From positions 868,001 through 932,000 of the forward strand of contig NC_064676.1 of the NCBI RefSeq assembly GCF_023278565.1: DNA of 64,000 nucleotides, given 5' to 3'. This document shows positions 55,644 through 64,000 of this stretch, in pieces. Position numbers and translations under genes: made by a program. This stretch comes from Colletotrichum lupini. Its lineage: Eukaryota > Ascomycota > Sordariomycetes > Glomerellales > Glomerellaceae. Below the pieces are notes generated by a model. It saw only the letters and a program-made list of their open reading frames with translations, did not search any database and was not told the DNA's origin. How positions within the stretch are numbered: position 1 is the stretch's first letter; each line of letters opens with the position of its first letter.

Positions 55644-57876
55644 TGGCCCGCTACCAAGGCCTCGACTCGTCCGACCTGTTCCGCTTCGACACCCTCGCCT
55701 TGCGCGACGACATCCTCGTCTCGGACGACAACGCCGTCTCCAAGGTCGAGTACGATGAGTACGTCGTCTTCAAGAAGGACAATGGCATCCCCTCGGGCGC
55801 CAAGACGGGGCTAGAGGACGACGAGGATATCAGTTTCCAAATGCAGCACAAGGACGAGGTGCCGGGTCACCACACGCTTAATCTAGCCTTTCGTCATGGG
55901 TACTCTGTTGACCATAATGTGAGCGTCCCCTAATATGACCCAATCGAGACTATCATACAAGAAACTAACGTCTTGGTAGGGAGTGTTCACACAAGAGCCG
56001 GCACGGCACCCGGAGTTGGTTCTAGATGGACGGGTTCGACGAGTGTGAGTTCACCCACCTTATTGAGTAGTTCATCTCAGACAGAGACTAACAGCAACAG
56101 CATCTGCTTCCGCCGCAACAAATCCTTTGACCGCCGAGAAGACGGCATCACCATGACCCCAAGAGACCTCGACGCAATGGATCTTCACCCCGCCACCCTC
56201 CAATACTCCCGCCGCGTCACAAACGAATCCCGCTTCTGGTCCCTCGACCGCTCCAAACTGAGTGAGTATTCACTCTGACAACCATCAGCCTCACTCACAG
56301 AAACCAAAAATGACTAACACACTGCCAGGCCTCATTCTCTCCTTCTCCAAAAACCCAAGAACCCCCTACGACTTCATGTCCCTAACCTACGACGTCCGCA
56401 ACCGCACCTCCTCCGTCCTCGTCCGCCAATCCTACCACCCGCGCCAGCACTCCCTCGAGAACCTAGACGAATACGACCAGCGCCTCGAGGCCTGCCGCGC
56501 CCACTGGGCCCACCCCTTCATCACCCCCGTCGTCCTCCTCCAAGTCCAGTTCATGCGCACCGAAGAGGCCGTCATGGAGAACATCAACCACGTCAAAGCC
56601 CTCGAGTGGCAGGTCAGCTCCATCGCCGGCTTCGAGGCCTTTGAAATGGAGCGCGAGAAGCGCTCAAAGCTCATGCGCAGACTGACGTTCGCCTCGTCCA
56701 CGGCCGCGGCCTCGCACAACGAGAAGACGCCACAGATTGCCGGGCCGATGAGCATGGCGAACCTGATGAAGAGCGCGCACGACGTGCTCAAAGAGTCGAT
56801 TAAGCTGCTGGACACCGTGCGTTGGATGGAGAGGGTGGTCAAGCTGATGCTGCAGGCCGGCGACGAGCTCGCGGAGCGCATGTCGACGGGGGAGCTCAAG
56901 ATCCGTCTCGACGATTTCCACGTACGACAGACGGACGCCGATCAGAGGGATGAACAGGACCAGCAGGTGCAGCCCGACGAGCCGCCCACGGGCCCGCCGT
57001 CGAGGTCGTCTGCGAGTACGAGGAGGCGGTCGCTGCCCAAGGCGCCGGATCCGCTGGCTGATCCGCTGGGGAACCATTGGCATGAGATACGGCAGTATCT
57101 TGAGGGGTTGCAGCGGATGTGTATGGGTCTCGAGACGGATCGACGCATGTCGGAGGCCCGGTGCCGCGCCCAGATTGATATTGTAAGTGACACTGTATTA
57201 CATCCTCACCGTGTCCCCCAAAGCTAACACTACCCAGATCTACAGTAAAATGGCCCAAGAAGACAACGTCCTCAACGCCCGCATGGCCGTCGCCTCCTCC
57301 CGCGACTCCTCCTCAATGAAAGCCCTCGCCGTAATAACAGCAGTCTTCCTCCCCGGCGAGTTCCTCGGCACCCTCTTCGGCATGTCCATGTTCGACTGGC
57401 AAGCCTCGGGCGAAGACGCAGACAGCAGCGACAACGGAGGCGGGACGTCAACGAACCCCAAAGATCCCATCCCCGTGCTGAGCCACCTGTTCTGGGTCTA
57501 CTGGGCCACCGTCATCCCTCTGACGATCGGTATCCTCGTCGCCTGGCGCGCGTGGTGGGTGAGCCAGGACCGGTATTTCCGACGGCACCTGTCGAGGGAG
57601 TTGTCGGAGGAGCGGTACTGGACTGCTGATGGGAAGCCGAGGGATTTGGAGCATTCTTTCTGGTGGGATTTCTTTTATCTGTCTGTGAGGCGGGATGAGC
57701 GGCCCGCTCCGTCCGCGAGCGATCTGTATGGGAGTAATACGCTTGAGCTGTCGCCGAGTATGTCGCAGGATAAGGACGACATGAGGTCACCGCGAGGGGA
57801 TATGACTGTGCGGAGAGGGCAGATCTCGTTTTTGAGGTCGCAGAGTATCCGGCAGCGGAATACTGTTGCTGTGTAG
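55643..57876 (+). CDS. CorA-like magnesium/cation channel family protein with GMS in place of GMN
   Basis: Exons 55643-55918, 55980-56044, 56101-56261, 56329-57182 and 57238-57876 encode 664 residues; all phases close. The long N-terminal region has predicted helices (AHWAHPFITPVVLLQVQFMR, MENINHVKALEWQVSSIAGF) as in the CorA cytosolic funnel. An acidic, Gln/Pro-rich insert lies at about 395-430. Two C-terminal transmembrane helices follow. The first ends in LFGMSMFDW (GMS at 500-502), at the place of the Gly-Met-Asn selectivity motif of CorA. The second is HLFWVYWATVIPLTIGILVA. The Asn-to-Ser change at the filter makes classical Mg2+ selectivity doubtful. Fungal CorA-like proteins of this kind are often of unknown substrate. 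Probably plasma membrane. Confidence 0.88.
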
Positions 57877-58496
57877 TGTGTGGTTTGAGTATGGTGTACG
57901 CCTAGTTATGATCTTCGATGATGGGCGGCTTGCTTGCTTTTTTTGCATATCTACTTGGGTGGTCGGTCTTCTTGGTAATGGGTAGTCGGAAGAGTGTATA
58001 TACGCGTCATGGTAGGTGATTTGGCTGGAGATACGCCGGCCAAAGTAAGTATATATACAGATGAAATCAATAACCACGACTCATGACAATAAAGAGGTTG
58101 ATGATGACAATGCTAACATTAGGGTTATCTGCTGGGCGTCCAGCGAAGCAGGGCAGCTATTGCTCAATGAAGCTTTCACAAGTCTCGACGTCATCGGTAA
58201 AGTAAGGTAAGATGGTAGCTAGATAGCTGAATGGCAGCCTCATAACTAACGCCAATCAGCCGCGGCAGCCATACCGCAGTGAAAGACAGACAAACATCAC
58301 CGGGGACAGACAAGTGCGAATGATTCATTGCTGCATTGCGGAGATATCTAGACTAAGGTACTCGTCCCCTGACGGTATAACCATGCCATGTCCTCATCTC
58401 CCCCCAAAATATGCAGTCCTGATGAAAGTCAAGGTGCCTTCCGAAATCCCAATCCATGTTGAGCTGTGAGAAATGTTGTTGAAGAGAAAGGTAGAC
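57877..58496. other. Convergent intergenic region
   Basis: 3' flanks of the CorA-like gene and the CAP-DPBB gene. No gene or repeat recognised. Confidence 0.5.
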
Positions 58497-59496
58497 CTAG
58501 ACAAGAGTCCAAGTCACACCGCCGACGCGACCGCGGCCAAGGTCGCCCAGAAGAGCCTTGAAGACAGCAGGGCTGACGTCAATGTCGTTGACGGCACATC
58601 CCATGCACTTGTCAGTCACCTTGACGTCGACGGACTTGCCCTCGGCTTGAATGCGGACGGTCTTGCCACAGAGCGGATTGCCGTTGGACTGGGAGCCCAT
58701 CTTGATGTGAGAGAGGGCAACAATCATGGAGTTGTCGTTGTCAGTCCAGCCACAGGCGCCAAGACCAGGGCTGAAGAAGGTGATGTCGCCCTGGAAGGGG
58801 CCGGGGCTGAGGTCCTGACGAGCCATGACGGCGGGGGGCCTGGAACAAGCCAGTGTTAGCATCTGCGAGAGGATGGTGGAAGAGGAAGAAGAAGGAAGGA
58901 GGTTCAACTGACTCGACATCCTTGTAGACACGGCAGACTGTGAAAGAAGTGAGGGGGTTGACAGCGCGGCCCTTCTTGCCCAGGCGGGTAGAGCAACCAA
59001 TGTGAGTAGCCTTGTCAGAGAGGAGCTGCTCTGTGGGAAAAGGTCAGACGAACTCGAGGAAAGTCAGTAGACGAGGCGAAGACATACCAGTGGTGCCGAG
59101 GGTCTCGTAGTAGTCCTCGACAGTGGTCTGGAAATTGTTCATGTCCTTGAAGCTAAGCCAGAGCTTGACAGCCGAGACCAGAGGGTTGGTGACCTGCACG
59201 CTGTCCTCAGACAGAGAGCTGAAGTAGGCGACGACCTCGCCAGCACCATCACGCTGATGAGCAGGAGCACGGCCAATGAAGCCCTGTCTGGCAAGCAGAA
59301 GGGCCCAGGTGTCGGCGTCCTCCTTGAGGTTGTTGTCCCAAAGGATGGGAGGGGCACCTGCCTCGGAACGAGCAGTGTTGATCATGGAGAGCGCGCGGTT
59401 TTCGTCACCACTGGCAATGGTGGTAGAGGCATGGACCATGCCGACGGCAGTGAGGCCGACTGCAATGCCAGTAACGACAGTCTTGATGCTGATCAT
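58497..59496 (-). CDS. Secreted CAP (SCP/PR-1) domain fused to a DPBB/expansin-like domain
   Basis: Exons 59496-59088, 59030-58913 and 58839-58497 give 289 residues. Residues 1-23 are a signal peptide (ATG at 59496; the frame upstream has no ATG). Residues 31-172 are a CAP domain: NRALSMINTARSEAGAPPIL-W-D, an H and E in H-x6-GEV, and DKATHIGCSTR plus VCRVY at its end. Residues 192-288 form a six-stranded double-psi beta-barrel: GDITFFSPGLGACGW, NPLCGKTVRIQ and TDKCMGCAVNDIDVSPAVF with the conserved DIDVS. Both domains are individually common in secreted fungal proteins: CAP proteins bind lipids or sterols, DPBB proteins bind or loosen cell-wall polysaccharide. The splice GA|GTCAGT to CAG|G joins them without frame change. 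No catalytic Asp pair of true endoglucanases is seen. Confidence 0.88.
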
Positions 59497-61241
59497 GTTG
59501 ACCGTTGTGGGTAGTGTGTGTGGGAAGTTGGAAAGTGAAGTGTGTGTGAAGTGAAGTGAATGAGAAGCCTGAAAGAGACAGTGTTGAATGGAAAAGTTGA
59601 AGTGCAGAATAAAGACGCAGTCTTTGAAGTTGGGTATCAACGAAGAAGAGAGATTGAAGTGTGCGTGTGTGTGGGAGGAAGAAGAAGAGAGGGTGGTGAG
59701 CGGGAGAGAAGGCGGGTTTATATAAAGGCTCAGAAGGGAGGGCTCAATAGGCAGAGGAAGGAGCCCAAAATCAGGTACCTTCCGTTGAACAAGTTTCTCG
59801 TCAAGACGTGAATTCCAAGGCGTTCTAGCGGAAATAGAAACTCGGAAGGAATCAAGTTGGTGTCAAGATCGCAGCTGTACTTTCAACCGGCCTATCCTTC
59901 CCATCCAGAGCAATTCTGATGGCAACAGGTCATGGTTGCAGATAGAGATTCCGAGATTATCACGATGGTGGTGATACCAGAGGACTCGAACGCAGGAGCC
60001 AGAGTCTTTCAGGGGAAACTGGCACATCTTCGTTGGAGCACACTTGGAGAACTGGGTGGGCGACACAACATGGAGAGACCAATGATGTAGAGCTGACCTG
60101 ACAGTAAATTAATCTAGATGAAGCAAAATGACAAGCCATCTCGGAATCTTCCCCGAAGCACGACAGCTGAAAATGAGAGGCTAGACCAGAGTGGAGGAGA
60201 GCCGTGATCTCTCGACTGCTCTACCTAAGCTGCAAGAACGTCCCTTCCTCCCTTGACAACTCCTGAAATATCATGGAAGTAAAAGCACGTGATTCGAATC
60301 AATTGAAATCTATCTGGGAAGAGTGGAAACCCAGTGAGGCCAAGCTTTGCGGGCAGGAGCATGGTTGCACTGCGTATGCACTCAAAGTGATCCCCAGATG
60401 TGGTCAGCAACAAAGACCCCCCGCACAAACGTGCAGCTTTTCATGCCTGTGCAACATATCAATTATACAGCAGTCCTAGGAGATTTCAGACTGATATTTT
60501 GTGAGAGCTGCCATGAGCCGTGGTGATAGGCCCTTGCCTTAGGCGAGGTGGCTTACATCCCCGGGCGCTCCCTACATACACAACACCACCCAACCGCCGA
60601 CTCTTTTTGGCTCTTGTAAAACATCTCCCAGGCGACGTTCAATGATAATATCTCGCGGTTGCAAAGTCGAATCACAACTATTTCGCACGCATTGTTGATG
60701 TGGCCTCTTCATCCTGCCTGTACGCTCCTTCTTCCTCGAGCTACGTGGGCCATGCTCACAGTGTGGCCCACAACCGCACGGCCCTGCCTTTGTTGCCTAG
60801 AGGGAACCGCCTCATCCTGAGCATGAAGGAACGGTTGCGGAAGGGACAGTCTAGTTCCAAAAGTTGGGAGGAAGGACCAACGCTATGCGAGGGGGAGGGG
60901 AGGGGGGGTTAGACGGCTCAAGTGTGGTGGTCCAAGGAGTTTAGTGGCCACGTTGAGCTACCCTCAACTCCTTACATGTGAGAGTACTTGAAACGGCGTG
61001 TTTCTTTTCGTTCATCTAGATAACAGCAAACTGTGTGGTATCATGTATGGCAGCCTATCTAAATTGTTTGCTTGTGGCAGCGAAATTTCTAGGCGGCGTC
61101 CAACTCTCTGGAGAGACAGGCATCACTAGGACGTAGCATTTGGGTACCTCCATCTTCATGTGCTCTCCAACATATCTATCAACCAATTAAGAAGCACTCT
61201 ATTGACTTACAGGTGGTATCTATCCTCAACTTCCGATAATT
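59497..61241. other. Intergenic region
   Basis: Promoter of the CAP-DPBB gene near 59500-59750, with GTGTG and GAAG-rich repeats, then about 1.4 kb without a supported gene. Short frames (for example 60700-60912) show no features. The part next to 61241 is the 3' flank of the amidoligase-like gene. Confidence 0.5.
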
Positions 61242-63965
61242 TCAAAGAATATCTATGATCCTATCCCAAACATCCTCGTCAAGCTCTGGGATTCTGACGA
61301 CATTCCGCTCAAACCAACTGCGTTCAAACTCCTGCCTATTGCCTTCCGTCTCTCGATATATGGGCAACTCCCAATCCTCGGGCATGATCTTCCTTCCATA
61401 ATCGTTTTCTTCCAGCTCGACGTCCATAGCTTGATTCGTCTGTTGGACCTTACTCCAGAACGGCAGGTGCTTTTCGAGGCCAAGGGCACCCAGCAACGCA
61501 GCAAGCTTCTCGCCAGCACTTCCTCGCTCCTTGGCGAGGATAGAAAGGGTCTCGAAGTACTCCTTCGTTGTCGCGGCGTCCCCTCTTTCCACAATATTGA
61601 GAAGCAGCTTGGTCCAGTGCGTAATCAACACCGGATCGAGCGTGCCCTCGAGCATTCTGAACTCGATGGTTCCCTTCGCTCGCGGGTCATTGCTCGGCTT
61701 CGTAAAATCCGACTTGAGCGCGCCAAAGGCGGTACCGCCCTTGCACCCACGGAACGGGGCGAGCTGGGCTAGAAGGGCGGCGAGACTATTCGTAGCCCAG
61801 AGCTTGGCTAGCTGACCGCGTAGCTTTCGGGGCAAGTCGTTCATGGGGACATTGGCCTCTAGATCCAAGAGCACATTGGCCATGCCTGCCTGGAGGGGGA
61901 TACTTCTCGACTTGTCACCTGCGTCCTCGAATACAAACGCTGCGGTGTAGTCGGGCAAATCCTCGGCCTTTGCGACAGCCGCTTCGAGGTGTAGAGGCTC
62001 CGTCATGGGATTCCACTGCCTCGACGGATGAACGAGGGTGTATAGAATCGGATCAGCAATCATAATCAGGGTGGCGATACGCTTCAAGCTGCGCAGTGAA
62101 AAGCCTCGAACGCTACCTACGTGAACGTGGAGGCCGCAACTGATGTCCAGCATCGGCCGAAGCCCGCCGCGGAGAATCCTCAACACGTCGACAATCTTGC
62201 CGAAATCTTTGGGCGAATCACGCAAGATGGGACTGGACATTTCTATCCCGATGTGTCCAGCGTACCCCTTTTCACCGGAAGCCCAGTCTGAAAGGCTTGG
62301 ATCTCTCTCAATGTACCAGCACTGGAACATCGCGAGGACATCTTCGAAGAAGTGGAGGTGGCAGCCCGCGGCGTCTGCAACGGACTGTATCCCGGGGATC
62401 GAGACCTCACCCTCGAATTTGTCTTGGAGGTCAAAGACGGTGTCGAACGTGGCGCCAAAGTGACCGGCGTCGCAGAGCAGCCTCTCTAAATATTTCGCTG
62501 ATTCATCGTGGGCCTGGCCGCGCTCGTCTTTGGGCTGAGTGCCGAGGTATTTATCCATCAGGTCAGCCAGCTCATCGCGCTCGTCCTGTGTAGTGGGCTT
62601 GCTCGGACTTGGGATGACATACGGGGTGAAGTGGTCGTAGACCCAGCGCTGGTCTTTGATGCCTTTGCCAGTATACTTGGTGTTGGTGAAAGGAACGAGG
62701 AACTCGAGCTCGATGCCAAAGGTGTACGGGGACAAGTCTTTTTCGTCTTCGAGGTTGATGGCGGGTTTGCGAAGGCGGTGGCTGTCGAGTTCTGGAACGA
62801 ATGGGTTCCGGCCCAGAGGTTCGTAATATGCTGCTTGTACGTGGAGGTTAATATCTTCAAGAAATTGAGTCGTCGTGTACGAACCAGAGAAACCAAACGT
62901 AGAGATGGGTAGCTTCAGCTGTCCAACCACACGTTCTACTTGATCCTCAGTTTCGTTCAGGCAAAAGTTGATGATGCCGTGACATACCTTGATCCAGTTC
63001 TCGATGGCGGCAGAGTCCAATGTGCCAGCGTGCTGAGAAAAACCTATGGTTTTCTTCGTAGGGTCTTTGTCAAGGAGTCCGGAAAAGTCGTAGGCGCCAG
63101 GGAAGATGCCTGCTTGACCTTTCCAGTCCCTGACGTGGATTTCGGTGCCACTAATGATATCATTGAAGCTTTCGGCGGTATCGACGCGGACGATAGCTTC
63201 GTTTTCAATGTCTAGCCCGCGGATAGATGGTGGTTCGAGCATGTTGACCTTGTTAGCAGTTGGTAAACCACGGGTGAAGAAGGCCTCGGTGGGCTCGCCG
63301 CGCCATTCGGCATCAGAAAGGAAGGCGTGCAGATCGGTGCTGAACATACGTGCAAACTCAAGACCAGGAGCTACTAGTGAGCCTGGTCCACAGTATGGCG
63401 CATGTAGATCGTTCAGGCAAGGTGAGGCGAACCATAGAAAGTTGAGGATACGACGGACTTCTGGGAGGGTGAAGTCTCCCTCCTTGGGCTTGACATCAAC
63501 GCGGAGGCGCGGAATCTCGTTCAAGGCGATGGTGAGGTTCCTCGAGACTTTGAGAGCGGAACAAATTGAAATGATTATTGCCGAAGTCTGCGGGATCATA
63601 GGCATTAGCGGAGAATGAATACGGGCGAGGTGCCATCTGGGGGACCCAAGTATGTTGAGCTCTTGCTCGTCCAACGAGACATTCCAAACACCTGGATCAG
63701 GGTCCTGATGGTTTCCAGCACCATCTGTGGTCCCGATTGATGTAGGTAGATCTATCTGGTGGAGACCGTTGGCAATGATTCGGGCTAGATCTTGTCGTTC
63801 TTCTTCGATCACACTTTCGTAGATTATACGGTCCACAACGCTGGCATTTGGAGACCGACATGCTGCCAGTGACGATGCCTCCTTATCGGAACGTTGAACG
63901 AGGAATTGAAGCACAAAGCTGATCTTCAGCTGTCGGTTGCCACTGGCTTGCTGGAGCCTGTCCAT
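61242..63965 (-). CDS. Tandem amidoligase-like protein (first domain degenerate, second intact)
   Basis: Single exon, 907 residues, ATG at 63965. The second half carries all signatures of the amidoligase_2 (COOH-NH2 ligase) family: FGIELEF (416-422), GHIGIEMSSPIL (570-581), CGLHVHVG (610-617), GFSLRSLKRIATLIMIADP and GTIEFRMLEGTLDP (765-778). These ATP-grasp-related enzymes form amide or isopeptide bonds, but the fungal substrates are unknown. The first half repeats the same layout in decayed form. HLARIHSPLMP stands for the GIEMSSP block and PRLRVDVKPKEGDFTLPEVR for CGLHVHVG...GFSLRSLK. KTIGFSQHAGTLDSAAIENW stands for GTIEFRMLEGTLDPVLITHW. Active-site His, Glu and Arg are missing in the first half. 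Intracellular, with no targeting signal seen. Confidence 0.85.
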   Translation of the reverse strand: MDRLQQASGNRQLKISFVLQFLVQRSDKEASSLAACRSPNASVVDRIIYESVIEEERQDLARIIANGLHQIDLPTSIGTTDGAGNHQDPDPGVWNVSLDEQELNILGSPRWHLARIHSPLMPMIPQTSAIIISICSALKVSRNLTIALNEIPRLRVDVKPKEGDFTLPEVRRILNFLWFASPCLNDLHAPYCGPGSLVAPGLEFARMFSTDLHAFLSDAEWRGEPTEAFFTRGLPTANKVNMLEPPSIRGLDIENEAIVRVDTAESFNDIISGTEIHVRDWKGQAGIFPGAYDFSGLLDKDPTKKTIGFSQHAGTLDSAAIENWIKVCHGIINFCLNETEDQVERVVGQLKLPISTFGFSGSYTTTQFLEDINLHVQAAYYEPLGRNPFVPELDSHRLRKPAINLEDEKDLSPYTFGIELEFLVPFTNTKYTGKGIKDQRWVYDHFTPYVIPSPSKPTTQDERDELADLMDKYLGTQPKDERGQAHDESAKYLERLLCDAGHFGATFDTVFDLQDKFEGEVSIPGIQSVADAAGCHLHFFEDVLAMFQCWYIERDPSLSDWASGEKGYAGHIGIEMSSPILRDSPKDFGKIVDVLRILRGGLRPMLDISCGLHVHVGSVRGFSLRSLKRIATLIMIADPILYTLVHPSRQWNPMTEPLHLEAAVAKAEDLPDYTAAFVFEDAGDKSRSIPLQAGMANVLLDLEANVPMNDLPRKLRGQLAKLWATNSLAALLAQLAPFRGCKGGTAFGALKSDFTKPSNDPRAKGTIEFRMLEGTLDPVLITHWTKLLLNIVERGDAATTKEYFETLSILAKERGSAGEKLAALLGALGLEKHLPFWSKVQQTNQAMDVELEENDYGRKIMPEDWELPIYRETEGNRQEFERSWFERNVVRIPELDEDVWDRIIDIL

Positions 63966-64000
63966 TTTCTTCAGTTCCTTAGTTTCCTTGTTGTAAGTTT

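Noticed and set aside
55564..55758. Alternative 64-codon frame over the start of the CorA-like gene
   Set aside because: Begins at a non-ATG codon and overlaps the supported first exon in another frame; Pro/Arg-rich shadow.
56432..57258. Minus-strand frames of 155, 139 and 120 codons over the CorA-like gene
   Set aside because: Antisense shadows of a GC-rich coding exon; no motif.
61431..63618. Plus-strand frames up to 157 codons opposite the amidoligase gene
   Set aside because: The minus strand encodes an uninterrupted 907-codon protein with family motifs throughout.

Overview
The window reads as nuclear DNA of a filamentous ascomycete, most likely a Sordariomycete (inference). Genes are interrupted by 47-90 bp GT-AG introns with CTAAC/CTGAC-type branch sites. 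The protein families are typical of these fungi. The central 13.2 kb block carries the footprint of repeat-induced point mutation (RIP): almost no CpA/TpG dinucleotides, while CpG is abundant. No bacterial or organellar gene order is seen. All exon/intron models were built by hand from splice signals and reading-frame closure, and none is confirmed by transcripts.

Layout. 1-8.7 kb: the 3' part of a CaiB/BaiF family CoA-transferase; a PHD-finger gene whose reading frame is interrupted by two in-frame TAG codons; a four-helix membrane protein; then about 3 kb of orphan sequence. 8.75-22.0 kb: a Ty1/copia LTR retrotransposon on the minus strand (226 bp LTRs, target duplication GTATG). A second LTR element, a chromodomain-bearing Ty3/gypsy on the plus strand, is inserted in it (224 bp LTRs, target duplication AAAAG). 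Both are destroyed by C-to-T and G-to-A transitions. 23.0-30.5 kb: a three-exon small secreted cysteine-rich protein gene 1 kb from the transposon, an MFS transporter, a DUF3176 membrane protein and an ASNSD1-type asparagine-synthetase-domain protein.

31-42.5 kb: a mitochondrial-type 3-hydroxyacyl-CoA dehydrogenase, then four co-oriented, mutually related BTB-like genes with the same intron position, then a secreted glutaminyl-peptide cyclotransferase. 42.5-49 kb: relic sequences, a dead DHA2-type MFS transporter and a six-exon HSPA12-like Hsp70 protein. 49.8-64 kb: a coiled-coil protein, an initiator tRNA-Met, an MFS transporter, a CorA-like channel with a stop/start-overlapping upstream ORF, a secreted CAP-DPBB fusion protein, and a 907-residue protein with two tandem amidoligase-like domains, the first apparently catalytically dead.

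The neighbours do not form an obvious pathway. The window looks like an accessory, fast-changing segment (transposon nest, secreted proteins, tandem paralogues, pseudogenes) interleaved with a few housekeeping genes (ASNSD1, QC, tRNA-iMet). The features that most deserve follow-up are the two-TAG PHD gene, the tandem BTB-like family, the amidoligase duplication, the CAP-DPBB fusion, the unlisted secreted cysteine-rich gene and the mirror-image RIP gradients in the LTRs.
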